Assembly: GCA_958510875.1 (NCBI GenBank)
Contig: OY294067.1
Coordinates: 145,642,940-145,706,939, forward strand
Reading direction: 5' to 3'
From: Endomychus coccineus
Lineage: Eukaryota > Arthropoda > Insecta > Coleoptera > Endomychidae
Length of the DNA stretch: 64,000 nt
Shown here: positions 9,951 through 21,535 of the stretch, piece after piece
How positions within the stretch are numbered: the stretch's first letter is position 1
How the letters are laid out: each line of letters opens with the position of its first letter
Translations under genes and position numbers: made by a program
The notes under the pieces: generated by a model
The model's input: the letters and a program-made list of their open reading frames with translations, nothing else
Told to the model about the DNA's origin: nothing
Database searches by the model: none

Positions 9951-11167
9951 ATATACAGGATCGCCCAGGTTTTAGTAGCAGAACTTCAACAGTCCATAGA
10001 AAATTCGATTTTGAGAAAAAGTATATATAAACATATATGCACAGGCGCTTAATTTTTGAGATACAGGGTGTTGAACTTTATAGAAAATTCCTTAATTTTG
10101 CTAGTATCTCCGAAGATAATTAAGATGTCTGAATGAAATTTGGTGTCGTGGATGCATAGAAAAGTCACCATATTTGCACATAATTCAAGATCGGTATTGC
10201 TCCCAGTGGCCTAGATATAGGAATTCAATAACAATAAATAGACCCCAAAAGTGTTATCACCTTGTAAAGACAAATAAGATCTTCTGACATTCCTTTGTAC
10301 CTGGCACCATTTCACGGCTATTCAATTTTTGTGATTAGCTGCCACGACCATGAAAATCGGGGAAATAGAGGAACCTTAAATTAAAGAGCGTCGTTGAGTG
10401 ACAATAATAAAATAAGCTGTCATTTTTAATCTGTACAGCGATATTTTACAAAGAAAGGCCGAATAACAAACTTTTATTTCCAAAAATGTTCAAGCCAGAT
10501 AACTACAATGTACTTTAATTAATAGTAAGTTCACCTACAAGAGTTAACACGACACCATTTTCTAAATTTTGTGTGTTAATTTTGAAGAAATTGATCGAAA
10601 TGATTCCCATTTTCTCGTATACATGGTTCATTCACAACGTCGTATAATAGATATTCTAACTTCAACGAAAACCTTTTTCCAATTTTCATCAGATTTTCAT
10701 GGAGGTGGTATTAATCACAAAAATCAAATTTGTCGTGAAACGGTGCCAGGTAGGAAGAAATAGCAAGAGACCTTATTTGTTTAGAGTTAAATACTGCAAT
10801 TTGTTACTAAAAAGTAACCTATACAGGATGATAACACTTTTCGGGCCAATTTATTGTTATTGAATACCTATATCTACGCCACTGGAAATATTAATGGTCT
10901 GAAATTATGTGCAAAAGTGGTAACCTTTCTACACATATATGGTACTGAATTTCATTGAGATAAAGATATCTCAATGAAATGATAATCAAGAGATTATCTT
11001 CGGAGATACAAACAAAATTAAGACATATTTTATAAAATTCAACACCCTGTATCTCAAAAATTGAGCGTCTGTGCATATAAGTTGATAGGAACTATTTTTC
11101 TCAAAATCAAATTTTCTATCAACTGTTGAAGTTCTGCTACTAAGACCTGGTACACCCTGTATAACTA
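9951..11167. repeat. Foldback element, 1.2 kb, long imperfect arms
   Basis: The arms are about 9951-10345 and 10690-11167. The outer ends read TATACAGG...CCCAGGTTTTAGTAGCAG and, inverted, CTGCTACTAAGACCTGG...CCCTGTATA. Internal pairs include AAAGTGTTATCACC with GGATGATAACACTTTT, and GGCACCATTTCACG with GAAACGGTGCC. The 345-base centre has no recognised gene; a small ORF at 10569 is not convincing. TACAGGGTG ends are common in insect foldbacks. It interrupts the duplication copy 2. Confidence 0.75.
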
Positions 11168-11814
11168 TCAGTTTCTTAGAAAATTAATGAATAAAAACCA
11201 TAATTTGTTAATAACAAATGAAAGGTCGTAGGTGATCTTAAAAAATGTGTATTATGAATATGTTTGATTTGGATCTAGATTTCTTATTTACTACTAACCG
11301 TTCCTTGGTAATAGCAAGTATTGGAAACATTCTGCAATAAGTTACTGTTTAAAAATTGAAGCTCGCAGATTTGGAAAAAATTATATAGTTTTGAAATGGG
11401 CGCATTTATCTACATTATGATCCACCATGAACTCGTTGCTGTTCTGCAAAAACTATTTCCAAAGTTACCCTGAATACTCATTTGTAGGAAGGAATTACCT
11501 TCAACAACGGCTACAAGCTGGTGCGGTGTCTAATTAAATTCAAAGTCATCAAGACAAACAGAAAAAAAAACATTAAATTCCAGGGTTGGTAGTCGAAATT
11601 TGAAGAATGTAAGGGTGCAGTTTATGAACCAGGAGACGGAGTCTTCTTATTTTATAACATAAGAAGAGAATGCAAAGAAAGTTGATAATCTAAATAACTT
11701 TGATCCTATTTTATGAAGCTCGATCAAACTTTATCGCATAACTTGCAATTATTAAGATCTGCGAAATTGTGAAACTCTTAACCTGGTGAGGTTTTTTCAG
11801 CAGACTAAACCCAG

Positions 11815-12076
11815 AACTTTGAGACTGTTGATCGTGAATCTAATTATGTAAAGAAAGAATTCGATATCAACGATATTACATTCATTAGGCTGACTGATAC
11901 CGAAGAAACATGTTCCTTCAAAATGGGCGAAAGTGAAGATATTCTTCAATCTCTACTGGTACCAGAGAGCTGTTGTCGAGGAGTAGTTGTACGTGAGTTT
12001 ATAAGCTTCAGGAAACGACGTCCACGATTGAGACGAATTTTCAACTCTCCAAATAACAAAAATGCAACCTTGCGTT
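11815..12076 (+). CDS. Candidate internal exon, unrecognised secreted or lumenal protein
   Basis: A frame with no internal ATG-driven boundary runs from AAC 11815, after a CCCAG acceptor-like site, to a GTGAGT donor-like site at 12077. If unspliced it stops at TAA 12091-12093. The roughly 87 residues look coding: mixed charge, NDITFIRLTDTEETCSF, a CC pair (ESCCRGVVV), a basic run (FRKRRPRLRR) and a possible glycosylation site (NKNAT). Another GTGAGT lies at 11992, so the exon could be shorter. The tract upstream is a duplicated intron-like sequence. It may belong with the signal-anchor exon at 7019. No family is recognised. Confidence 0.35.
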
Positions 12077-12093
12077 GTGAGTTTATCAAATAA

Positions 12094-13460
12094 TCAACTT
12101 TTTTTCTATCAAAATGTCCTAGGCTTACCCAACTAACTTTTATGATCAGGTAATTGGTTTCACTTATCCAATAATAATACTATGTGAAACGAGTTTGAAC
12201 AAATAATTTTCTACACTTGATCTTTTTGATGATATGTACAACTGTATACCGTAAAGATCATAACAGTATCACATTGTCACTAGAATTAGTGAACTGAACA
12301 ACGTGGAGGTGATGTGTCTATCGCAGTTATAAAAATCATCAATATCTGAAGAACCAACTGTCTTAGGAAACTACAAAGTGTTAAAATCCAACTTCAGAAG
12401 TCTCACTTAATATTATCCGTAACTCACTTTCCGCTAAATTCTGAAATCGAATCCTATTTAGAACATTTATGCCTACCCGAATTATCAGTATAGCAGTATT
12501 ATTATTAAGTAGATAGGGGTATTTTGAAATAAATGAATGTAGATGTCACAGTTTCGTGATATTATCAATGGGATCATTGACATTTGGTCCCTAAAATGCT
12601 CATTGTGCAAACGAATTACTAAAAGTATACAAAAACTAATTTTCGAGAGGAATGGATGCTAATAAGCAATTCAAAAGAATATATATATAGAAGACTATAA
12701 TTTGTCCTTTGAGTTAAGGGAAACGGTGTAGACCTATTTGATGAACGATACAAAAACATGTATCCACGAATCTGAAAATAATTTTATAAATGAATCAAAA
12801 GAATTTTGCGATTAAGTAAAAATTAACAAAGCCTATATGAGTTGTATGTATTTCGATAACATATTATAAAACCCTTCTTCCTTTCAGAATATATACTGTG
12901 AAAAGAAATTGAACAATCTCCCTATAAAAGCTACCCGCTTTGATTCCTCTCAATAATCTATCCTCAGTTCACATTTCTTATACTGATATAATCAATACCA
13001 TTTCTCATCCCAAGCTTAATTCCTGATGGAATACCAGACTATTTTGAAAGACACTATAATCACAATTTAGCTCATCCTTTCTTCTTAATTTATAATAAGT
13101 ATCTAAGTGGGGGTGAATTCCCTATAAGCTTTCAGAGTAATTCCTGTACATAAGTCGGAAAGAAAATCACATGTTCATAGATACCGACCAATATGAATTA
13201 ATTAATTTTGCTGAAATCAAAAGCGCATCAGTCGTTGAGGAGAAAATGAGGTGAACTGTGTGTACATATATTAAAGACCCAGCACGCAGGTATGGAGGTG
13301 TCTAGATGACCTCCGGTGATGTGGCAACACCTTCGGAGGCAGCAACGACCACAAGGTGTACGCATATATACAATTTTCGGAGGCCACATGATACACTCTG
13401 TGCTGCTCATATATGACCCTTTAAAAAGTTGGAAATCATTTCCCCTCTCAAGAAATCCGA

Positions 13461-13464
<4 letters not shown>
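12094..13464. other. Unassigned AT-rich region
   Basis: No convincing ORF is visible. A slightly GC-richer patch (13225-13410) has CGGAGG repeated and opposing short ORFs, but no recognised gene. Confidence 0.4.
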
Positions 13465-13556
<92 letters not shown>

Positions 13557-13559
13557 TAT
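13465..13559. repeat. (TA)n microsatellite
   Basis: About 95 bases of almost pure TA with one GTA interruption. The Tyr-Ile-rich ORFs seen on both strands here are artefacts of the repeat. Confidence 0.97.
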
Positions 13560-14479
13560 TGTAGCAATTGTTAATTTATCGTGAAGTCCCTGCCTATTTC
13601 TGCATTTGCTTTTCAATATTTGAATGGAAATAATACATGTTTAGTAAAAATTGCTAGTGAAACATCAATAATGGTCAGTAATTTTACTACAGGAAAGTGT
13701 CAGTAAAACCTGCGTTTAAAAATGAAATAAAGGATTATCGATTTGTTGTTTTTTAATTTTAATTTTTTTTTCTCACGTACTAAGTCCTATAGGGTAATGG
13801 TGTACATGACTGATTCAATTATGAAAGATATCCAGCGCTCGATGGGGCAATTTTTGTTTGATTTTAAATGGGGCATTTTAAATTGTTTATTTACCTACGT
13901 TCCTCAATAGATTGAACTAGGCAACCTAAATACTGGACCACATCGCCCTTTGTTTCAAACTGTTAAATTGTAAATTAATTTTACTTCCATAATTGTTTTC
14001 GTTGTTTATTGAAATTTGAGTGACAGCAGTCTTGAATTTACTGTTGAAGTTTTGAATCGATTCAAATTATACTGTGAGTTACGATTATTTGAATTTTCAA
14101 CTCTTCCGAAATGTGTGGGTTCATTACATATTTCCAATAAAAACGTTGTTCGTCATCGGACAGCAAACGATTCTTTGTCAAAATTAGATTATGATTAGAC
14201 CTTTAATTTTCGAGTTATCGTGTTAACAAACATATCATATCATAACGGACATCCAGACAGACAGACAGACAGACAGCTAGATTTTCTTAAAGTTGCATAA
14301 AATTTGATGAGAAATACTATGGTGCAAGAATTGCTTCTCTGGGACTCCTTCAACGATTTTAGAAATAGCTTGAATGAATCCAATATATATTTCTCCGAAT
14401 TCGTCGCGGAGAGTATGATAATCAACACTTTGATAGTATTGTTACACTTACTAATAATGATTGTTATATAGGTAGCACA
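13560..14479. other. Unassigned region with a (GACA)n tail-like tract
   Basis: At 14254-14276 there are six CAGA units, preceded by CGAGTTATCGTGTTAAC and followed by a stretch ending TCGTCGCGGAGAGT. This resembles the 3' end of a short retroposon family with a GACA tail, but no coding part is visible. The rest holds nothing I recognise. Confidence 0.3.
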
Positions 14480-15270
14480 CTAGATCACAAAGTTGTCCAT
14501 TTTTAGTCTCTATTTAGTCCTATCTATCCATGAACATGATTCGAATATTCACTGGACATCCAGTTTGGAACATATCACAGAATTTGTGGATATTCGAAGG
14601 ATGTTCAAAGTCCTAAAGATATCCAATGGGAAAGGTACGATAATGGTATTGGATTAATATCTAGTGGACGTAGACTAATTCATATATTTACGAATATTCC
14701 ATATTGGATGTTTGGTAGATATTCCATTTAGGACATATTAGGAACAAATGGATAAATGTACCTTGAATGATATCCATTGAAGGTCCAATAGGAAGCCCCT
14801 TCTCCGACACGCTATAATATGTACTGTAGATATATTCTATGGACATTTAACTTCGGATATGCCATCTAGGTTCAATCTAAGATATTAAATGTCTCGTGTT
14901 CATATGGTCTATGAACGTTCAAAGTATGACATTATTTTTCAGTATGAGTATACGAATATTCTATCGTCAAAAGTAGTTCTTAATCAAGTATTATTTATCC
15001 ACGTCTTAGAACTCGATGTACTTCTGGGAAAGTGCTATTGAAGATACTTAATGAATTTCACTGGATATCTCCTGTCTTGTGGATATTTATGCGATACCAT
15101 CCCTTCCTTGACGTCCTATGAATGTTTCGTTCAGGATATATTTTGAAATATACCTTGAGAACCTACTGACGATGGTAGTTTCTGAATATCCCATGAGCGT
15201 TCAGTGATGGATATTCATACGCAGATTCTCTCCAGGATTTCCACTGCATATTCAATTCTAGACATTGAAG
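14480..15270. repeat. Degenerate repeat region rich in GGATAT/ATATCC/GGACAT words
   Basis: Over about 780 bases the words GATATCC, ATATTCC, GGACAT, GGATAT and TATTCNTNGGAC recur every 20-40 bases in both orientations. Examples lie near 14555, 14577, 14619, 14695, 14731, 14767, 14843, 15065 and 15205. No clean unit can be phased by eye. It may be an old diverged satellite or minisatellite. Confidence 0.45.
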
Positions 15271-15889
15271 AATACCTTCTGTTCACTCGAATAGCCGAGT
15301 CTGTAGCGTGGTTGCTCGAGAGATAGTCAAAGGTGTTACAGTTTTGACAATTGGAATGAGATATGCGTTCTGATTTTTCATCACAATTCTATTTATCTTG
15401 GAGTTATTTGAATTCATTCAGTTAAAGCGTAGTTGATAGTTGTCAGTGTAGTGTTCAGTTATCATAAGTTATGAACAGAGACCTGTCAGTTATTGATTTT
15501 TGTGATAACTTGTGGTTTTTTGATCTGCAGGTGAGACACTTTTAATTTTGAACTTAAACAAATCATTATTCATTCTTACAGGAGCTAAATATTATGACTA
15601 ATATCATCATATTTAATTTTACTATAAACGATTATTCTTTATGATAAACAACATCTATGAATTTCTGGAAAATTTATTTTACTACTGCCAATAATATCGG
15701 TTAAAATCATGCTACATTCTCCAGAGGTATATTTGAAAATGTGTTAAAGACTTCGAGGGAAACGAATTTTTTAATTTACTGTTAGACAGGATAATGACAG
15801 ATTAGATTTTTGTAACAAGGTCTATTGAGTTTATCATACTATGTCCAAATAAAATATTTGTAAATTGACTGAAAGAATTATTCAATTTC
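15271..15889. other. Unassigned region, possible 5' exon
   Basis: The tract 15415-15530 has several TCAGT initiator-like words and ends in CTGCAG followed by GTGAGAC, a good splice donor context. No coding frame supports a gene. Nothing else is visible. Confidence 0.15.
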
Positions 15890-16050
15890 ATTTGTAGTTT
15901 TCTAATTGGGCTATTGATATTGGAACATCAGGTCGAATAGGACAACTTTATTCATGATTTTTAATTGATCCATATAAGTTAGGTGCGCGGAGGTTAGATA
16001 TCTGTAGAATGAAATATTTCTGATTTTGTGAATAGAACTTCCTGGAGAAA
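15890..16050 (-). pseudogene. Degenerate PLE reverse transcriptase fragment
   Basis: On the minus strand this aligns with 2540-2720 of element A. It shares GGGCTATTGAT, AGGTCG, CATGATTTTTAAT and TAAGTTAGG-like words in order. It is much more diverged than the cluster at 191-6452 and has no open frame, so it represents an older related family. A plus-strand PLE fragment follows 1 kb away. Confidence 0.55.
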
Positions 16051-17059
16051 TGCTTTTCAATTTATGATGTATTTAGCGGAGTCTTTATTGATTTCAATAA
16101 TGTTTTTGTTTTTTTGATTAACTAATAGATTTTGCTGTAAATATGATGACTTTGGTTACATGACTATTGCATTATACTTATAAATTTCAGTTGAAATTGA
16201 ATTTTCATTGATTGTTTTTTGTTTGATACATTTAATGAGTATGTTGTGAGAGATATTGTTGGTATTATTATGAGTTTTTGAGTTTCTATAAAATCAACTT
16301 AGTTATTCTTGGTTCGATCGTTCCTGTCATAAGGTCTATATTTCTGTGTTGGCAGTCATGTCCGCTGACGTCAGCCACCAGTTCCAGCGGCAAGAGCTGG
16401 CCGACATGTTTTTAATACCGACATCCGACATCGTATGTAACTCGGCGTTCTGGCAGCGGTCGCCAAGTTTGTATTGAATTTTTAATAACTGAGTAAATGA
16501 CTACAAAATTGTTGTTGTAGCTTATAACTTCTACTAACTCTAAAAAATCCACAGTTCCTATATTTTTGAGTTCAATTTCTACTTCTGTAACGGTTGTTCC
16601 ATTTTTGAACTGTTTGTATATGGGAGCTAGATTTTGGAACTTTTGATGAAAGTTCTACTTCTGTTGCGCTAAATTCTGTCTCGGTAAGATTGCTCACTTT
16701 TCTCTGAATTTCATTTGTTGTATTGTAAATTTGAGTGTGATGCTTTAATCTATTTTTGTCTACTTGAGTTTACTATCTTAAATCTGATATTTTGAATGAA
16801 CTATATCACTAATTTTATGTCTAACAAAACCGTCAAATTCAACCGGATGGTGTTTATAAATGAGTTCAGAATGCGATACCTTGATATACTGAAATATCTA
16901 CGTTGTTCTTTAAGCCATATGGATTTAGCAGCTACTTTGCTTCCACTGTTGAGGCCCTTTTTGATATTAATATACTTCGGTATCTCTCTATTTCGAAGAC
17001 ATTCTTGCTTAAGCCATATATTTTGCCAAGTCAGATTGTATTTTAAGTGTAACTTATAG
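16051..17059. other. Unassigned region with a short GC-rich patch
   Basis: The patch at 16355-16465 (TCCGCTGACGTCAGCCACC, GCTGGCCGACATG) stands out from the AT-rich surroundings, but no product can be assigned. The 87-codon plus-strand frame at 16796-17059 has no known motif and is probably chance. The whole stretch may be decayed PLE sequence, given PLE fragments on both sides. Confidence 0.3.
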
Positions 17060-17340
17060 AAATACTTGTAATGAGCTGTACTAGCACTTTCAAAAACGAC
17101 CGGTATTCCAATGGCTGCCTCTCTTGACCTGTTTGTAGCAGGTATTTTTATGTCTATCCTTGAAGATGAAACTAGTACACAACTAGTAAATTATAAATAA
17201 TATTCTGACTTAGATATATGAAGATGAGGTTTTAAAATGTTGTAAAGGAACAAATAGACTATTAGCTAACTTTCTCGTATTTCTGAATTCAATATACATC
17301 CAAAAATGAAGTATGCAGTAGTAATTGAAATAAACAAGAA
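17060..17340 (+). pseudogene. Degenerate PLE reverse transcriptase fragment, motif B region
   Basis: The plus strand reads GIPMAASLDLFVAGIFMSILED, in which LFVAGIFMSILED parallels LLADIFMSDLED of the PLE at about 5030-5090. The following bases match the region that leads to and past YVDD, but stops interrupt it. The active-site box is not preserved. With the minus-strand fragment at 15890-16050 it repeats, in decayed form, the head-to-head order seen at 2866. Confidence 0.6.
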
Positions 17341-18300
17341 GTGTTACAACCAGGCAAGAATTCGAAGAAATGTGGCTTTTCATAACACGGTGGTCAAAGC
17401 AGGAGATAACATCACGTCAGTGAAATTTATGACATTCATCCCTCAATGTATGTAAAGTGTAAAACTTGAATGAAAAGAATGATGACCGAAAAAAGTTGAT
17501 GGAAATGTAATATAGCCAAACAACGCGAATAATAAAATATGAACTGCATGAGTGCATGATTTGAATTTTATACAATAACAATTACAAAATGTTTGATAGT
17601 ATAATTTTGTTTGTGAAAATGTTTCCTTTGAATTTTCTATGCAATTAGCTGCTGTGTAATAATTTTTTGGGATTATTCTGTTCTTGCGTTCTATATTGTT
17701 ATGTGATTATATTTGTAGTTTTCAAATATAACCTATATACTTATGTTTCGTCAATAATTTCTGGGGAAATGTGAGTATCATATTGCAAGTCATTTTGTTG
17801 TTGCTTTCTGTACTACTTTGTTTAATTATATTTGATTTTCAAATTCTATTCAATTATTTAGTTTCCCAATAACTTATGTTGGAATAATATATGTATTACA
17901 TTGCATGAAACTTTAATATTGAAATTTATTCACCCTTCTCCCTTATCATAGTAGATTTAGGAAAAGTAACTATCCGCTGACTATCACTGAACTCATTCAA
18001 TATACTTTGATTGTAACTTCGAACATAATAAGTTAATTTTCAAACCATATGTATGTTGTCAACACGAATTTATTGAGTCCGAAATGGCAATCAACGCCTA
18101 TTTAAATATTAATCAACGAAGTAAACCTTAGTGGTATTATTATTCTTCGTAGCATCTTTCATGTTTCGCGCTCTCTCTCAATTCAAAGAACGTGTCAAAT
18201 CAGAGGAATCCATACTCATATTTTTATGGCCTAACATGCTGCTTGCGCTCCTCTCTGTAGTTGTTTTATGGTCTAGTTTCGACCGCTGTCTGAAACACAT
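17341..18300. other. Unassigned AT-rich region
   Basis: No ORF above background. Short similar blocks near 17640-17760 and 17800-17890 (TTTTCTATGCAATTA/TTCTATTCAATTA; TTATGTT) hint at an old duplication of about 150 bases. Nothing else is visible. Confidence 0.25.
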
Positions 18301-18315
18301 CTCGCAATAGACCAA

Positions 18316-18450
18316 ATGCAAGATTACAGCTCACTCGTTCCATTCTCGAGTCGCTCAAGACTAATACAAATACACAATCAACATTTGCTCCTTCGCGGAT
18401 ATCATCATTTTATACTTCTGGAGGACATTAACATTTACATTTGTATGTAT
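18316..18450 (+). repeat. Dispersed repeat, copy 1
   Basis: Matches 18748-18870 in direct orientation: CAAGACTAATACAAATACACAATCA against CAAGGCTAATACCAATACATAATCA, then GGATATCA-CATTT and ATTTACAT. Open frames through both copies follow the repeat and are not taken as genes. Confidence 0.6.
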
Positions 18451-18463
18451 GTATGTTTTCTAT

Positions 18464-18505
18464 GTATTGTGTTGAGGATGTTACCTGACATCCTCAACAC
18501 AATAC
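18464..18505. repeat. Perfect 18-bp hairpin with 6-base loop
   Basis: Bases 18464-18481 (GTATTGTGTTGAGGATGT) are the exact reverse complement of 18488-18505, with loop TACCTG. No T-tract follows. It lies inside the spacer between the two dispersed repeat copies. Confidence 0.9.
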
Positions 18506-18747
18506 TCTTCTCCTCCTCCTATTTGGTATGCCTCAAGGTATCCTGCCCTTGAGTATTACAAGGTAGTGCATTCTGCAAGGGTTCCCATCGCAGAACCAAC
18601 ACTCTTATTCTCTTACTACGCCTCTTAAGGTGTCGTTCATAACATAGTAAAGTTTATTTCTACTTAGGTTGGTACAGTCATAGCATCTCTTTTGGTTGTA
18701 TTTTCTCAGAATTATCTTTGCATGCCTCTGTCTTGTAGACCTATCCA

Positions 18748-18870
18748 GTGGTGGGATCTTTTAAGGTCTATCTCTCAAGGCTAATACCAATACATAATCA
18801 TGATTTGGTCTTTCGTGGATATCAACATTTCGTCCTCCTAACGGATATTGATATTTACATGTGTAACATA
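18748..18870 (+). repeat. Dispersed repeat, copy 2
   Basis: Second copy of the sequence at 18316-18450, about 430 bases downstream in the same orientation. It is diverged by substitutions but keeps order and length. Confidence 0.6.
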
Positions 18871-19292
18871 GCAAGCCGTGTAACCGTTAGTGTAATATTG
18901 CTTGAGCACATTCAAAATTCAGACAGGTTTCACACACAGTGAAATCTAAATACTAACAAACAGCTTAGTTTTCTCATTTAATCTAGCACATCGAAATTTG
19001 AGTGATAAATAAGCATCAGTGCATGGAAAAATACATCATAGGTACATCATTTCAGTCATTCAGCAAAACATATCAGCCTGCCCATATTAACACCTGCATG
19101 TAACGGCAGGCGCGTCAGATACAAATGACAACATAGCTACGCGGTTCTGTCGAAACAAAGATCTGTAGCGGCGTCAGATATTTTATTTCATACAAATGAG
19201 CTTTCAGCGGGACTGTTGGGTTAATTTATCCCTTCTATTCCTTCCATCTCCATTCCCATCAGTATAAACAATATCCATCAGATCACAAACAG

Positions 19293-19475
19293 GTGGCAAA
19301 TTTAGAATATAAAAGACAAGTTCTCAAAGCAAAATTGACTAGATTTCGAAATTATGTGGAAGCATTCGCAATCACACCAGCTTCAAAATACAATGAACCA
19401 AAATTGAGAAGAGATGAAATAGTTCATCTTCTGAAAAATGAGGAATTAAGAAGGACTAATAGAAGGAGGAAATAA
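19293..19475 (+). pseudogene. Possible N-terminal gag fragment of a BEL/Pao-type LTR element
   Basis: A 60-codon frame with a basic, helical composition contains KRQVLKAKLTRFRNYVEAF. This resembles the first helix of BEL/Pao gag proteins (a K-x-KLTRF-x-N pattern). The sequence just upstream (TGTTGGGTTAATTTATCCC near 19216) could be LTR-like but has no partner within the window. The frame ends after NRRRK. A chance ORF or a small host exon is possible. Confidence 0.3.
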
Positions 19476-19752
19476 CCAAGTTGATAGGGAAGACAGAGAA
19501 GGTTTTGAAACATCGTTTTCTCCACATGTGCACACGCTGATTTCTTCATACTCTAATAAGCTCATACTACTAGAGAGAAGGGAAAATTAATTATACTCTT
19601 GCAAAGTCGATGACAATTTAACGCGGTAAGTATTTAGGTAGAAAACATAAAATCGGCGAAGTTGGCTGTGACTGCTGCAGCGCATTGGTGGAATGACGTT
19701 TCACCAATATTGTTTTGATTTGTTCATTAATTATTATTCGTCATATTAAATT

Positions 19753-20115
19753 TTGTTGTCGCAAAGGAAATATCATAAAATGAATAGAAAATTGTATAAT
19801 CTTTGTTCCTTTTGTAGGGAATCTGGGCATATTGAAATTTATCACAAAAATATAAAATATTCAACATATTTGGTGAACAATTCTGGCTCAAATCCCGAAC
19901 AAGAAGATCTATTCAGTGGTATGAGCAATATTCTTCGTGAAATTATTCCATATTTCACCCATAAATCCAGTGTAGAGAAGAACAAAATCATATCGAAGTA
20001 TTACTTTCATTTCATGAAGCATAGACATTTAGTGAAGAAAACCCACGGCTCTTCACTTTATTCGCCATTGATGAAAAAAAAGTGGAAAATGAATTTCAGA
20101 AATATTTGGAATTGA
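19753..20115 (+). CDS. Unrecognised 120-codon ORF
   Basis: It is annotated from 19753; the first true ATG is at 19780, giving about 111 residues. The product is basic, rich in Lys, Tyr, His and Asn, with an LCSFCRESGH stretch near the start that looks like half of a zinc knuckle (C-x2-C-x4-H without the final Cys). The frame runs through to FRNIWN and is followed by AT-rich sequence with AATAAA-like words (20132, 20172). It is the longest uninterrupted frame in its region and its composition differs from random openings nearby. It could be a gag-like remnant or a small gene. Confidence 0.35.
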   Translation: MLSQRKYHKMNRKLYNLCSFCRESGHIEIYHKNIKYSTYLVNNSGSNPEQEDLFSGMSNILREIIPYFTHKSSVEKNKIISKYYFHFMKHRHLVKKTHGSSLYSPLMKKKWKMNFRNIWN

Positions 20116-20381
20116 TAATTGATGTTGTTAATAATAAATAACATGTACCTACCTACTTATTATTGAATTGAAAATAAATATTTGTACAACTTAATCTACG
20201 CCTCTATTGTTATTCTGACATCTGCACGTGACAGCTGGCAAGCCAGAGAAATTATCACTTATTATTTTTTCAACTAGGTTACGTGACCGAAAAAATCGGC
20301 TTGTTGCCACAGCAACCTGTCAAAAACAAGGCATCTGATTGGCTTAAAACAACTGGTATACAATTTTCTATAAAATAGTTC

Positions 20382-20508
<127 letters not shown>

Positions 20509-20569
20509 GTTCCCTGTACCATCTTTATCATACAAATTAATCATGATAATTTTGTGATACAAAATCTAG

Positions 20570-21535
20570 TGAATTCTTAAAAACAAACATACCATTTAAT
20601 TTTGATTCAACATCTGCCACATGTTTCCAATATTTTTGTATTATCTAATATAATTTCAGAAAAGCATTTTTTTCAAATTAATAATGATGGAACAGAATGC
20701 AAAGCTTTTCGATACAAATTTAGAAATCAATAAAAACTTATCCTTGCTCACGCCAGCATCTAGTTGAGAAGTTGGAAAGGTTTTAAATTGATGATAACAC
20801 AACGCAGCAAAAAAAATTTGAATTCATGAAATTCTTTACAAAATAATCCCTTTATTACTATACTTACTCAAGAATAGTTACTTAAAAAATTACAGAAAGT
20901 TCAACAACTGAAACGGTTAGGATAGTTTAAATGATTCATTTAAATTGTGAAGAAAATTATGGGGAATATTTTGCCTCTGAATTCGAGTTGGCTGATGGAA
21001 CAGAAAACTCGAATAATGGACAAATATCATTCAAGTTGAATTGAAATAGAAATCAAAGACCATACGTGTTAGTCACAATTTTCATTCGGTGGAATTTTAA
21101 CTATAGCTGCTCTAAAAAACAAATTAAGCTCAAACTAGAAATTCGTACCCCCAATAATCATAAAGTTTTAGAAGTTAGACGAATGAACATCAACTACGAA
21201 ATCTCTTAGCCAATTAAAAATTTCATGACTCTATATCTTTAGAGCTTCAACTTGAACAACTTTAATTAAATATTCACGTATTCCGGTAACCGTTTTATCT
21301 CTAATTATCATACTGAATGTATTTCGGTCGTTTTGATACCGCTAATGATACAGTATTGTATGAGACATTTGTAGCAGTAAAACTCGTGCACCTATACAGT
21401 TCATGATAATATAGTTAGGTATTATAATGTCATTTGACGTTATGATACTTACCAAGATGATTCGTTTCTATATAATTTGCTCTCATTGTGCCTACGAAAT
21501 GTGCACATAAAAAATTAAACACTTGCTAAGATTCT
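20570..21535. other. Unassigned AT-rich region
   Basis: No ORF, RNA gene or repeat partner was seen within the window. Confidence 0.4.

Larger units (their letters stand above)
8950..11995 (+). repeat. Duplicated segment, copy 2, split by foldback insertions
   Basis: The left part is 8950-9597 and the right part 11165-11995. Together they correspond to copy 1 (7340-8560). Two foldback elements between 9616 and 11167 interrupt the alignment at a point equivalent to about 7975. Copy 2 keeps an open candidate exon at its right end, while copy 1 is decayed. Confidence 0.65.

Noticed and set aside
13316..13616. Opposing ORFs with long Tyr-Ile runs
   Set aside because: They are translations of the (TA)n microsatellite; the same holds for 49824-50093.
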